From the NCBI GenBank assembly GCA_019918135.1, contig WBZZ01001438.1, positions 27,501 through 91,500 on the forward strand: a DNA stretch of 64,000 bases. The letters run 5' to 3'. The DNA is from Paulinella micropora (lineage: Eukaryota; Cercozoa; Imbricatea; Euglyphida; Paulinellidae). Made by a program: the position numbers and the translations under genes. Positions 27,273-37,313 of this stretch are shown here, one piece after another (positions within the stretch are counted from its first letter, which is position 1; each line of letters opens with the position of its first letter). A model generated the notes under the pieces. The model searched no databases, was not told the origin of the DNA, and saw only the letters and a list, made by a program, of their open reading frames with translations.

Positions 27273-27530
27273 TTAATCGGCTATATCATTAGTTAGATTA
27301 TTATTTTCTTTTTCTAAATTAACTATCTTTTCCGATAACTCCTGTGTGGCCTTAATTAACGGGGCGATAAACTCAGAATAACCTATACCTGAACCGACAT
27401 CACCACTATCAACACATTTAACATCTTCTGGATTAACGCTCACACCCTTCAATTCGCATTCTTTTCTTTGCTTTGGACACGGAACCATAATTGTTTCTTT
27501 TATAAAACCGCCAAAATCTAGCATATTCAT
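27273..27530 (-). CDS. C-terminal end of the fibre S74 chaperone, element 1 (fossil)
   Basis: Carries MLDFGGFIKETIMVPCPKQR, DVGSGIGYSEFIAPLIKATQ and a terminal coiled coil (LSEKIVNLEKENNNL). This is the usual end of a Peptidase_S74 intramolecular chaperone, which trimerises a fibre and then cuts itself off. It is nearly identical to 60505-60830 of element 2. Confidence 0.72.
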   Translation of the reverse strand: MNMLDFGGFIKETIMVPCPKQRKECELKGVSVNPEDVKCVDSGDVGSGIGYSEFIAPLIKATQELSEKIVNLEKENNNLTNDIAD

Positions 27531-27562
27531 TTCTGTTAGTATATCCTCTAATTCTTGTGCTA

Positions 27563-27728
27563 TTAAGCCAGTCCTACATTTTTTTTATCATCAATCATAC
27601 GATAGCAGACTGGATTTAACTTATTAATAAAATCTAAGCCTAAGCATTCCTTTATATCTTCTTTTTTTCTCCTGTCTGAATATTGAATTGGATTAGACAA
27701 TACCCATAATTGTCCATCACTTGCTTTC
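27563..27728 (-). CDS. S74 chaperone, catalytic part, element 1 (fossil)
   Basis: Reads NPIQYSDRRKKEDIKECLGL and then DFINKLNPVCYRMIDDKK. The 'SD.R.K.dI......l..i..L.pv.Y' pattern, with the Ser-Asp cut site, marks Peptidase_S74. The chaperone is known from phage tail spikes and fibres. Its upstream continuation is displaced by the repeat insertion at 27732-29390. Confidence 0.72.
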
Positions 27729-27731
27729 AAA

Positions 27732-27878
27732 GAGTAGTAGTTGTAGTAGTAGTAGTAGTAGTAGTTAGTAGTAGTAGTAGGAGTACAATTAGTAGTCATT
27801 GGTTGTGTAGGCGTGCTAGCAGTCGTAGTAGCAGCGGAACTTGTAGAATCAGTAGCAGTAGTGGTATTCGTGGGAGTT

Positions 27879-27942
<64 letters not shown>

Positions 27943-28239
27943 TAGTCGTGGTAGTATGGTCGTATCGGGGGATAAAACTGCCAGTGCATATGGTGGTAAT
28001 AGTGGAAGTATTTTGTGGGTGTACTAGTAGGCATAATAGTAGTAGTGGTAGTAGAATTAGTTCGACTGCATCAATGGATAAAACTGTCATTGCATATGGA
28101 GGTAGCAGAGGAAGTAGTATATAGGAGTACTAGTAGCTGTAGTAGGAGAGGGACTAGTGGAAGTAGTAGCAGTAGTGGGAGGAATGGGAGTAGAAGTAGT
28201 GGGTGCAGTAATAGTAGTGTAGTAGTAGTAGTAGCAGCG

Positions 28240-28335
<96 letters not shown>

Positions 28336-28391
28336 ATAATAGTGGGAGTAGTAGTAGTGGTGGGAGTAGTAGTAGCAGTAGTAGTAGTAGC

Positions 28392-28462
<71 letters not shown>

Positions 28463-29264
28463 CGGCCATATCGGGGGATAAAACTGTCATTGTGTATGGA
28501 GGTAGCAGGGAACGTGGTGAATAGGCATACTCGTACTAGTAGGTGTGGTAGCGGTAGAACTAGCAGAATGAGTTAGTCCAAAACTGCTATTAGGTACTAG
28601 AGGAAGCTGTGTGTAGGCGTACAAGTAGGCGTAGTAGCAGCAGAACTAGTAGAGTTAGTAACGGTAGTAATAGTGAAAGTAGTAGTAGTGGTGCTTCTCT
28701 GTCATACAGGCTCCTATTTTCTGCTCTTACTCGCTCTGTTATGATACTTCCTGCTATTACACTTGCAGGCTCATATACCCGCTCTCGTAATGGCTCTCGC
28801 TAACTCTGTTATCATTATCATACTTCCTACTTCCTGACTTCTCTGCCATTCAGTCACGTTCACCAGCTTGGCTATCACACTTCCTGCTCTATCTAACTAT
28901 CTATCTATCTATCGAAATAGCGACGGAAAGCACAATCCTGTTCCCTCAGGGTGCCCTTTCTCGCTTGTTGAGCCCGGAATAAAACCCACAGTGCTCTGTC
29001 GGTTTATACTAGACTGTCGAACAGTCTCGAAACTCCATCTGCTTACTGGGCCCTCTGTAATGGAGGTGGGAGCTCGTTCTGCAAGGGGCGCTTTATGGAA
29101 CGAGCCCTGGCCCCGCCTGGTACTAGGGAGCTTTGGTATTGCCTGTATCAGTCCCTTCCGTGCAAACATCACGGCTTAGCTGGGCATCGGGTTAATACTT
29201 TACCCACAGACTTCCTGGTTGACGAAATCAGAAGCTCCTTTTTTCTGACATTAGTCGATATTTC

Positions 29265-29305
<41 letters not shown>

Positions 29306-29390
29306 CCTACCTAACTACCTACCTGTCTATCTATCTATATATCTATCTCTATCCATCTATCTATCTATTTATCTATCTACCTATTTATTT
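27732..29390. repeat. Repeat insertion inside the fibre gene of element 1
   Basis: Element 2 runs straight from the chaperone into the fibre shaft (about 60990-61080), whereas element 1 carries 1.65 kb of repeats here. They comprise about 960 bases of GTA/TAG microsatellite (27732-28690), a short GTGCTTCTCTGTCA end motif, non-repeat sequence, repeat A (28913-29266) and an ATCT tail to about 29390. Val-, Thr- and Ser-rich open frames in the microsatellite are not genes. Confidence 0.8.
28913..29266 (+). mobile_element. Retroposon 'repeat A', copy 1, with ATCT tail
   Basis: A 354-base unit beginning CGAAATAGCGACGG and ending GTCGATATTTCAT, followed by an ATCT run (to about 29390). The second copy is at 38886-39230, also with an ATCT tail and more than 95% alike by eye. 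A unit ending in a variable microsatellite tail suggests a SINE or a truncated LINE 3' end. No coding capacity is evident. Confidence 0.7.
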
Positions 29391-31443
29391 CCATATGAAC
29401 CCACTCGTTGAAGAATTATTCACTCTAAATCTAATAGCATAAGAAGTTAATCCTCCGCCTACTCCTCCTGCTGGTGCTGTTCCTCCACTTAATGATTTAT
29501 TTGCTCCAGACTGAGACATACAAATCCCCCATGCTGAATCAGCAGTATCCCAAATAAATATTCCTCTCGCATTCGTCCCGTCTGTTTGTCCTTGAATTCC
29601 TATTTTCGCTCCATTAGTAGTTGTGGTCGTTAGCAACCCAAAGTATGTAATCCCCACATTCGCTGTTAGTGCTTTTGAAGCAGTAATCGCAGTATTATTA
29701 ATTCTAAATAATTCATTAGTGCCTCCATAATAAAACACGTGGCTCCCCCCAGAACTATCAACATTATAAATTAAGGTTGCATTACCAAGACCAAACCCAT
29801 AAAATGCAGTTGTTGAACCTGTTCCATTATCATATAAAACTAATTTATTATTAGCATTCGCAGACCTATCTACAAATATTTTTTTACCCGCTCCTACTAC
29901 TATGTTATCACTCGTTGTTAATGTGGTTGTAGATATACCCGCACTTGCTGTTATCAATCCTTTTGTCCATAAAGTCCCGTTTGCCCCATTCAATGACATT
30001 AACAATTGCTCATTAGAATTTTCCCACACAAAACCATCTGCCGAAGCAAAACCAGAACCTAAATCTTATAACAAAGCCTGAAATATCGTTGCCTGCAACC
30101 GCAGACCCTCCAGATAGACTTTTACCTGCCCCTGGCTGAGCCATATAAATCCCCCAACTTGTGTTGTCTGTATCCCACATAAATATACCTTGTCCATTTC
30201 CTCCGTCTACTTTGTTTTGAATAGATAACTTACATCCTCCATCTACTGTTAATAGTCCGCTTGCTGTTATTGTTCCAGCACTTGTTATGTTGTTAGAATT
30301 CATATCTAAGGCACCATAAAACCGCATACCACCAGCATTGTTAAAACGGACGATGTCAGATAAAACAGATTTGGTATCTGAAAGTTGTGAAATATAAAGA
30401 CCCGCCCCTTTAATTCCATCGAATGCTACATTTGTGAATACATATCCTCTTTGGTTTGCGGTTCCACTTGAATCAGTATTTAGAGTAGATAAGAAATAAT
30501 GATAATCACCCGCCGTCTCTGAAAAGAATATATTCCCCCCACTTTGGCATAATATCCGAAAACCATCCAATGTAATATTCCCGCAGTTTTTGACATCGCG
30601 ATTTCCAAAATCGGCATCGTTCGTTAAAGTTAAATATCTTATCGCAGTGCTCCTCCCATTAAATGTTTTACTTCCTGTTATTGTTTGGTCTCCTGTTAGT
30701 TTCACACAATTGTCATCCAGATATTGTCTATTTACCGCTTCATTCGCATTTTGTGGTGCTCCTAGATTAACAATCCGACTACTATTACAATCTAAGCCAG
30801 TAGCATTAAACCACGAAACAATCGTCCCGTCAATAATAAAACTTATTTTTTTCGCAGAAATTTCAAAGTTGTAATATGTTGCCGTGTTCATATCCAAACT
30901 AGCAATTGACCCGATATTACTGGTAGAATTGAAAACAATGAATGTGCCCTTTGTTGTTGAATTTATTGAATTCCCAGTAATTTCAACACCACTGCTATAT
31001 GTCTTAATTCCTGCTATGGTTTGGTTTCCTGTTAGTTTCACATTTTGCCAGTCTTTTGTATCAACATAACTTTTATTTGCTCCATCTGTTGAAGCGGAAG
31101 GGTCTGCCAAGTTTGTTATTTTGTTGTTATTCAAACTTAATGTTGTTCCAGTTGCGGTTATAATTAAAGTATTACCTGAAAAGAACTCTACATACGAACC
31201 CGTTATTTGTATCGGATACCAAGTCACTGTTGCTGTTTTTTGTGCTGCAATCATTCCTATTTTTGTATCAAAGGCCATTCCAATACCATCAAAAGAAGTA
31301 GGATTTGATGAACCACTTACTTCTAAAACTGATGTAAATTTTTTATTCCCTGCTATGGTTTGGTCTGACCACAGAACCATCAACTGCGAGATTTGCGAGA
31401 TTAATTCCATTATATGTAGAAGCCCCTGAAATAGCAAAACCAC
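29385..31443 (-). CDS. Fibre shaft, downstream part, element 1 (fossil)
   Basis: Two minus-strand frames (29385-30029 and 30013-31443) are built of fibre repeats: KLTGNQTIAGIKTYSSGVEI, KLTGDQTITGSKTFNG and NKSYVDTKDW. They resemble phage and PLV trimeric tail-fibre shafts. Long parts are near-identical in DNA to 61114-63000 of element 2. The knob-like block GIFMWDTDNTSWGIYMAQPG precedes the chaperone. It is broken, besides the repeat insertion. Confidence 0.78.
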
Positions 31444-32236
31444 CCATATTTAGTGCCCCCGTCATACTAGCAGTGCCGTCTAATCTCAGAAAGGGTGAAG
31501 TCGTATTTCTCCATTGTCCTGTGCTATACATAAGCAGTTGATTATCTGCGGGGAAGCCTGTTATTAACACATCGCTGTGGCTATCTATACTTCCAGCTGC
31601 TGACACTTTATCATTATTATCTTGATGCTCAAATATCCATTCATCAACATCTTTGGTATTTAGTAAATTAACTCCTGTTATATTCTTCCTTCCCATACTA
31701 ATATTGCCGAATTCATCCACATTTATCGGAAATGTTTTATTTACCCAGTTTATTGAGTTATATGTTAGATAACTATTCATCGCCACTGGTGCTGTAATGA
31801 CTACATCAGAGAGTGTGTCAATTGAACCGAGGGCGGTATTCCTCCATTTGCCGTCTACATCGTTATATGTTAAGTATTGACCGACAGTTGGTGCGGATAT
31901 GTTTGTGTCTATCAGATTATAACGGCTGGTTTGGTGTGGATTACTTGTATTCGAGCGGTGTTGAGTTGAGGCTTTAACCTCGTCGTTGTCCCTCACTCGT
32001 TGCTCTGTATAGTATAAACGGCTTCCTTCTTTAATGTCCGCTGTGCTTTTGGTAGCCAGTCGTGTATCAAATCGGCTGTCAGTATAATAAAGATTTACGG
32101 GGTCGGGATCTTCTGGCACCCTATCAGTGTTTGAGCCAATAATATTAGTGTTCGTTAAGTCTAAGTTTTTTATGTCCAGTGAGTCCACCGCCAACTCATT
32201 AAGGCCTAAGAGCGATTTATATGAAGAACCTGACAT
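31343..32236 (-). CDS. Fibre N-terminal part, element 1 (fossil)
   Basis: 297 residues starting MSGSSYKSLLGLNELAVDSL. The block DPVNLYYTDSRFDTRLATKS followed by LYYTEQRVRDND is the 'YT..R....' repeat common at the beginning of long phage-like fibres. TLSDVVITAPVAMNSYLTYN and KTFPINVDEFGNISMG are matched in element 2 up to the window edge. The N-terminus probably docks on the capsid. The start is chosen because AT-rich non-coding sequence lies directly upstream. Confidence 0.75.
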   Translation of the reverse strand: MSGSSYKSLLGLNELAVDSLDIKNLDLTNTNIIGSNTDRVPEDPDPVNLYYTDSRFDTRLATKSTADIKEGSRLYYTEQRVRDNDEVKASTQHRSNTSNPHQTSRYNLIDTNISAPTVGQYLTYNDVDGKWRNTALGSIDTLSDVVITAPVAMNSYLTYNSINWVNKTFPINVDEFGNISMGRKNITGVNLLNTKDVDEWIFEHQDNNDKVSAAGSIDSHSDVLITGFPADNQLLMYSTGQWRNTTSPFLRLDGTASMTGALNMGGFAISGASTYNGINLANLAVDGSVVRPNHSRE

Positions 32237-32280
32237 ATTCGTATATTAAGCAACAAAAAAAAATATATATCTAATAACAT

Positions 32281-32886
32281 TTAAAACCCAAATGATTTTA
32301 GACCTATATACATATTTGCGAAATCAATATGCTTTTTTGTCATAAAATGATGAGATTTATCATTTTCTAAATAAAACGAACCACACCCGCATTCACATCT
32401 TATTTTATTTTTTTCTCTCCATTCTTTATTTTTTCTTTTTTGTTCCTCTTTATTTTCTTCCCTCCAATTTTTTGCTTTTTCTTTATTGTTATCTCTGTAT
32501 TTCTTTTTTGTATTTTTGACTTTTTCTTGATTTAAATGTTGATATAATTTTTGTTGTTTAATTATTTCGTCTTTTTTATCTACATAATATTCTCTTATTG
32601 TCCTTCCTGCTATTCTTATATTAACACAATTTTCTGTCAGTCTAATTATTTCTCCTTCTCTTCGTTCTAATTCATATTTATTATTACAAGGATATTCTTC
32701 AATTAATTCAATATAGTTGTCTGGATACTTTATTATTTCTTTTGATGATTTAGCTCTTCGCTTTAAATTTGAACTTATATGTTCATATAACCTTTTATGA
32801 AGAGGTTGAGTTGTTGAACCTATGTAAATCTGGTCTGTCTGGTGAGACCTGATTGAATAAATCTTTCCTTGCTTATAGTCTGGCAT
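32281..32886 (-). CDS. GIY-YIG endonuclease with C-terminal zinc finger, element 1
   Basis: 201 residues. Residues 7-40 read GKIYSIRSHQTDQIYIGSTT then LHKRLYEHI, the GIY and YIG strands plus the following Arg helix of the nuclease family. After a long Lys/Glu coiled segment, the C-terminus has CECGCGSFYLENDKSHHFMT followed by KKH, a CxC...H...H zinc-binding finger typical of viral copies. It may act as a homing-type nuclease or in recombination. Apparently whole. Confidence 0.82.
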   Translation of the reverse strand: MPDYKQGKIYSIRSHQTDQIYIGSTTQPLHKRLYEHISSNLKRRAKSSKEIIKYPDNYIELIEEYPCNNKYELERREGEIIRLTENCVNIRIAGRTIREYYVDKKDEIIKQQKLYQHLNQEKVKNTKKKYRDNNKEKAKNWREENKEEQKRKNKEWREKNKIRCECGCGSFYLENDKSHHFMTKKHIDFANMYIGLKSFGF

Positions 32887-33003
32887 TGTCGCTTTTTGTC
32901 TTATAATGTAGATTTGTTTAATACAGAATATAATCTTATTAAAAATTGCTTATTAATAAAAACTAAATAATATTATTTGTATGATAATATAATCAAATAG
33001 AAA

Positions 33004-33513
33004 ATGCAGAGAGGTAATAGAGAGGTCGCTATGAAGAACCTTGAAAAGGGGTGGGAGGCAAAGAAGAATCAGGCTAAGCAGAGAAAGATTGAGAGGGCGA
33101 GGGAACTACTTGCGGAGGAAGAGGCTAAGAATGTGAAAGAAATTACCAATGACGAAAAGATGGACTACATTACTAAGAAGCAGTTGGCTAAGGATATGAT
33201 AGATGGCAGAGATGGTGAGAAAAGTGAGGAAAGCAGTGAAAGCGATGAAGAGGTTGAACACGACTTTGTTGATATTGTCGCCCGACGGGTTGCGGGTATG
33301 AAACTTAAAACCAAACAGAAGAAGGCGAAGAAAGTTGTAAAAAAGAAAGTGGAAGAAGAAAGCGATGATAGCGAATCTGAGGAAGAAGAGGAAGAGCCTA
33401 AGCCTAAGAAGGGTAAAGGTAAGAAATCTAACATATCAGTTAATGTTTACAATCAACAACCCGAGAAACCAAAAAAAGAAAACAAAGATATATCTAAATT
33501 TTTAAAGTTTTGA
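33004..33513 (+). CDS. Highly charged basic/acidic protein, element 1
   Basis: 169 residues, almost all Lys, Glu, Asp and Ser, with alternating acidic patches (EESDDSESEEEEEE) and basic ones (KKAKKVVKKK). The C-terminus is SKFLKF. No domain is recognised. The composition suggests a disordered nucleic-acid- or chromatin-associated protein. It converges with the 33516-33776 frame at a two-base gap. Confidence 0.6.
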   Translation: MQRGNREVAMKNLEKGWEAKKNQAKQRKIERARELLAEEEAKNVKEITNDEKMDYITKKQLAKDMIDGRDGEKSEESSESDEEVEHDFVDIVARRVAGMKLKTKQKKAKKVVKKKVEEESDDSESEEEEEEPKPKKGKGKKSNISVNVYNQQPEKPKKENKDISKFLKF

Positions 33514-33515
33514 AG

Positions 33516-33776
33516 CTACCACAAATAATGATAAGAATAATAATTAACATGCTCTGGATTATTGTATGTTAATTCACATTTTGAATTTCTTATAGCTTTT
33601 GCTCTCGCTCTGTAATTTCTTCTTCTTTCTTTGTCTAAATGGTTGAGATGAGAATATAACCCTATGCGGTCGTTGTAATGCTCATATCTGACATCGCCGA
33701 AATGAAATATTTTTCCTTTTGGTGTAGTAATGGTATATTTTTTATTTTTACACTTGACTCTGAAAATCTCATAATA
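33516..33776 (-). CDS. 'HFGD' domain protein of large-virus type, element 1
   Basis: Minus-strand translation gives KYTITTPKGKIFHFGDVRYE, HYNDRIGLYSHLNHLDKERR and RNYRARAKA, ending SYHYLW and a stop. The pattern (K.y.v...gK.ihFGd..YeDy..H.D..R...Y..R...lLW) matches a small domain common in giant viruses and their relatives (DUF5754-like, from memory). There is no ATG in the open frame, so the start is unresolved and it overlaps 33678-34040 on the other strand. Confidence 0.6.
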   Translation of the reverse strand, partial: YYEIFRVKCKNKKYTITTPKGKIFHFGDVRYEHYNDRIGLYSHLNHLDKERRRNYRARAKAIRNSKCELTYNNPEHVNYYSYHYLW

Positions 33777-34040
33777 TTATGTAATGGACTATATAAAAAA
33801 TTACAGTTAGATGTTCGTTTACACATTATGGAGTATTTATATAATCATCGTATGTATGACTTCACTAGTTGCTATGTGTGTGGATTAACTCTGTGTTTAG
33901 CTAACAGACAGATTACAGCGATTGATGATAGTTTTGATTGGTTTTATATGTATGAGTTTTGTTCTAATTATTGTTTTGAACTAGAAAAAAAAGAAAGATT
34001 AATATATAAGGATAAAGCATTAGGTGTCATTAAGTATTAG
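33678..34040 (+). CDS. Possible zinc-binding protein, element 1
   Basis: The frame contains LQLDVRLHIMEYLYNHRMYD, then FTSCYVCGLTLC and YEFCSNYCFELEKK. The two Cys pairs (CX2CX4C, CX3C) suggest zinc binding, and the preceding 'L..DV..hI..YL' resembles an F-box-like start. The first 35 residues overlap the opposite-strand 'HFGD' frame and may not be translated. Seven bases before the integrase frame. Function unknown. Confidence 0.45.
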   Translation: MLISDIAEMKYFSFWCSNGIFFIFTLDSENLIILCNGLYKKLQLDVRLHIMEYLYNHRMYDFTSCYVCGLTLCLANRQITAIDDSFDWFYMYEFCSNYCFELEKKERLIYKDKALGVIKY

Positions 34041-34046
34041 GAGGCG

Positions 34047-34724
34047 ATGGATGACGAATTACAAGAACTGAAAGAGCAACAAGCATTAGAACTACATTTT
34101 CAGAAAAAACAAAGTAAGAAATGGAATACGATATGGGCTGATAAACCGTTGAAGCAAGTGTTCGTAGATTTAGCGGATATGTCTAAGTTAAAAGATAAAC
34201 CAGGTAATAAAAAATATACTTTTATGTTGGTTTGGATTGACACTAATAGTAGATTTTTAGAAGTTAGACAGCTAAAAAATAAAACTGCTAATGAAGTATA
34301 CACTGGTTTGAAATCTATTCCATATATTCCGGAAATCATTACAACAGATAGTGGAGGAGAATACAAAGGAGCAGTTAATAAATATTTTGATGAACATAAC
34401 ATTGAACACAGAACAGTTGAAGTAAGAGACCACAAAGCACTCGCAATAGTTGATAGAGTTATCAGAACTATTAGAAGGTGGTTTGACATACTATTTGAAA
34501 CTAATGGGAACTTTGACTGGGTCTCATACATTGATGATATGGTCAAAGCTTACAATAATCATTTTCATCCAACAATCAAAGCTAGATCAATTGATGTATT
34601 GAATGGAAAAGCTACTAATAAACAAAAAATTGAAAGAGATGAAAGTATTAATGAATTTGAACCAGGCGATAAGGTAAGACGAGAAGTTCAACGAAATCTA
34701 TTTTCAAAAGGCGGACGAACTTGA
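34047..34724 (+). CDS. Retroviral-type (rve) integrase, element 1 (fossil)
   Basis: 225 residues. KQVFVDLADMSKLKDK gives the first catalytic Asp, EIITTDSGGEYKGAVNKYF the second, and KALAIVDRVIRTIRRWF the third-acidic helix. It is followed by YNNHFHPTIKARSIDVLNGK. This matches Polinton/PLV integrases, which insert the element with a short target duplication. An adjoining frame (34746 to about 34970) carries the basic C-terminal tail up to the right terminal repeat. It is broken. Confidence 0.85.
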   Translation: MDDELQELKEQQALELHFQKKQSKKWNTIWADKPLKQVFVDLADMSKLKDKPGNKKYTFMLVWIDTNSRFLEVRQLKNKTANEVYTGLKSIPYIPEIITTDSGGEYKGAVNKYFDEHNIEHRTVEVRDHKALAIVDRVIRTIRRWFDILFETNGNFDWVSYIDDMVKAYNNHFHPTIKARSIDVLNGKATNKQKIERDESINEFEPGDKVRREVQRNLFSKGGRT

Positions 34725-34932
34725 TCAAAGCAGGTATATACGGTTTTGGGTAGAAATGGATTTAAGATTGTGCTATCTAATAAAGAACTAGTTAGCCCCC
34801 GTGAGTTATTAAAGACTAAGTTTGAAAAGCAAGTTGATGATGAAAAGCAAATTAACGAACAAGTTCAAGAGATAACGAAGGAGAAGAAAATAAAGCAACA
34901 GTTAAAAAAAGAAGACATACAACCAGAAAACA

Positions 34933-35285
34933 TAATTGAAACCAAACGACACAAAAAGAAAAAGATAATTTTTGATTTGTGGTATTTCCTTTTTCATTTA
35001 GGGGACCAAAGGGCCGAAATGATCATCGCAATGCGGTATGTCGTAAAGTGCGGACGAATTTGCAGTTTCTTTATTTTTGCTCCAAATTTTGAGCAAATGA
35101 GCAAATGTTTTTCTCTGTTGCTCGTTTTTCGTGTTTTTTGGGGAGATATGTGTAAAAATAGTGTAATTAGTGTAAAATCTCTTAATACGACTAACTTTGT
35201 AAAAAATAGCAAACGATAGCAAAATTCAAAACGGAAAGGCGGGGGGAGGCTTTGAATCACCCCCACTTTTCCCCCTTGTTTTTTT
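34933..35285 (-). repeat. Right inverted terminal repeat of element 1
   Basis: Reverse complement of 13003-13358 with about a dozen differences. It ends CCCCCTTG plus seven T and is followed by the TTTAAT duplication (35286-35291). Confidence 0.92.
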
Positions 35286-35611
35286 TTTAATCGATCCGTA
35301 AATATCTTTGATTTTCTTTCCTGGTTTGTCGGGCCTGAGCTGAAAAGTCGCCGTGGGTGGTATTTGTTGCTTCTTAATGTTAGGTCATAAAAAAGTTACC
35401 ATGTTGACGTTCACTTTTTGCAATGAAGTGTTCCGGCGAAAGAAGCCAGTGGAATCTCACGAATTTTACGGTCACCGAAATTCAAAAACCAAACGCCCAG
35501 AATAGGGGTCGTAATTTATTCTGGGCGTCGTAACAAGTATAGTCGGTGCAGAAGACCGTAATTTGACCGTACAATATTAGGGACTGCAAACTCGCAGTCC
35601 CTTCAACCAGC
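35286..35611. other. Host flank with two perfect hairpins
   Basis: CGCCCAGAATA pairs with TATTCTGGGCG (35494-35527), and GGGACTGC pairs with GCAGTCCC (35580-35601). They lie between the PLV end and the host gene start. They could be a promoter-proximal RNA structure or ends of small repeats. No coding frame is seen. Confidence 0.45.
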
Positions 35612-35887
35612 ATGTGCCAATCTCCGTCAGTATTCACGACCGTTCTCTTCTATCTTATTCTTTCTATTTTCTTTTCTTCTGTTTCTTCCGCGTCCTCACT
35701 AGAGCCATCACTCCATTCCGACCTTTTCCTCAGCATAGACCAGGACACGGTACAGTTCCCAGGTTGGGATACACCAGTGAAAGCTGCTTCTACTTCCGGA
35801 AACTACTCGATTCAGCACATATGGGCAGACAAGGAGTGCACTAAGCTTGTGGTCGTCAATTCCGCTCGCGTGCAATTCACTGGAACG
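35612..35887 (+). CDS. Host type I membrane protein, exon 1 (signal peptide)
   Basis: 92 codons from ATG. The N-terminus (VFTTVLFYLILSIFFSSVSS) is a clear signal peptide. The ectodomain follows, with NYSIQHIWADKECTKLVVVN and SARVQFTGT. A GT donor (ACG|GTGAAA) ends the exon in phase 0. The base composition and codon use are unlike the AT-rich PLV. With exons at 36652, 38184 and 40021 it could give a secreted head, one membrane helix and a short tail. The frame can also run on to 35965 if that donor is not used. Confidence 0.5.
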
Positions 35888-36651
35888 GTGAAACACTACC
35901 CTAGTCTTACCCTTCAACTTGTGTCTTGGCCATGCCCTTCAAAGTTATGCTGTCCATGCCAGTGATGCTGTACATTTCTATCAGTTGTTCGTCATGATCA
36001 TTTCGAACGTTATTCCTTCTGTCGTCCTGTTTTTGTGTTTATGGCCTACTACACGTTTCTTGACTTTGATCGCACTCACTTTGAATTTCATGCATCATTC
36101 GTGTGTTGCCTGGCAGTGCCACAAAGCGTGCTCACCCTTTGAATACAACGGGGTGGCAGCTTATCAGACCTTATATTGCTCAGGCACCTACGGAATCGCA
36201 CCGGGTATCTCGTACAGTGCATCATAGGATTGACAGAAGCTGTAGAGAGCCTCTCTCGAACGTGGTTGTGTCATGTGCATGTAGGTGCGAGCGCAACAAC
36301 CAGATTCTTCAGTTCGGGTATGAGAAGAGATCAAAACACCAACTGCACACTGCGTAAAACCCATTTAAATGTGTGACAGACAAGGCATGCGATGGCTCCA
36401 TCGACGCTACAGTCTCCGTCCCCTTCGTACGTAAGCCTGCAACATAACGCACAATATATTGCAAACCTTAGAGATAAAGCAGATGATACGATCAGATGAA
36501 ATGATCTCTTACGTTTCTGTGTGACTGTTCTACTATAATCGCCTGTATGTGGGTTTTGTGTGCAGGGCTGTGTGCCAATAAAGGTGCAGGTACCTGCACT
36601 CTCATTCACATTCACGCCCTTATCACGTGTGCTGACTGGTTTCTGCTCCAG
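35888..36651. other. Probable intron 1 of the host gene
   Basis: 764 bases from GTGAAA to TTCTGCTCCAG. Scattered short frames have no consistent coding pattern. A further small exon could be hidden here, for instance after TATTGCTCAG near 36183. Confidence 0.35.
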
Positions 36652-36721
36652 GGTACCTATGTAGCATTCGGTTGCGAGGTAGGCAAATTCACTGAGTCGA
36701 TCTGCTCAGACGAAACTTGCG
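36652..36721 (+). CDS. Host membrane protein, Cys-rich ectodomain exon
   Basis: Follows a TTCTGCTCCAG acceptor. It encodes GTYVAFGCEVGKFTESICSD and then ETC, ending one base into a codon before GTTCAC. The 70-base length leaves phase 1, which matches the phase of the 38184 exon. The donor is weak, so the 3' edge is tentative. Confidence 0.4.
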
Positions 36722-37313
36722 GTTCACTCGACCTCCCCCCCCCCCCCCCCCTCCCCTCTCCTCCCATCTAAGACGCAGCATGCATGGAACGTACGCACAT
36801 TACAGACTTTAACATATTATGCCGAAGATGATGTTTAATTTAATAGATTTTATATCAATTTTACATAATCTCATGTGTAGAATATACAACATAATATGAT
36901 ATTGTGTTTTCCAAACATCACATTCATCTTATTATTTTAGTTTATTATTTTATCTATTTTACATTATATTATGTATATTATATTACAATGTTGTGTAATA
37001 TTATATGATATATTGTATTTATTGAATTACATTTGATTGTATTACTTCTTTCACACGATATAATATTACATTCAGCCTGTTACGGCTGTTATCTTCATAC
37101 TGTTAAGCGTGGTGTGTTGGCTCGAGCTCATATTGGCAGTTTGGCTAGCCCCAGACTCGATGTTGATGCTGATATAATTTTTTTTTTGGAATTCACGCAA
37201 ATATTAGCGTAGGGTAATGCCCTGAATACCAAAATTTTCTTGTTTTTGGGAGTACTTGCCGGTACCTCAGGCACTTGAGCGTGCCTTGTCGACGGGGAAA
37301 GGGGGGTCCGGGG

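Larger units (their letters stand above)
13003..35285. mobile_element. Polinton-like virus, element 1, end to end, broken fossil
   Basis: A 22.3-kb insertion with inverted terminal repeats of about 355 bp and a 6-bp target duplication. It encodes an rve integrase, a polymerase/helicase region, double-jelly-roll major capsid, minor capsid, adenovirus-type protease, packaging ATPase, fibre with S74 chaperone, lipase and GIY-YIG nuclease. This is the Polinton/virophage/PLV gene set. The two terminal repeats differ by roughly 3-4% by eye, so it is of moderate age. Both ends are present, but it is broken, with around ten breaks plus one repeat insertion in the fibre gene. Confidence 0.93.

Noticed and set aside
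27710-28524. Long open frames on both strands rich in Val, Thr, Ser or Tyr
   Set aside because: They are readings of the GTA/TAG microsatellite in several frames; there is no protein-like composition outside the repeat.
27732-28690. CRISPR-like or tandem satellite array
   Set aside because: Pure triplet microsatellite without spacers or repeats of CRISPR length.
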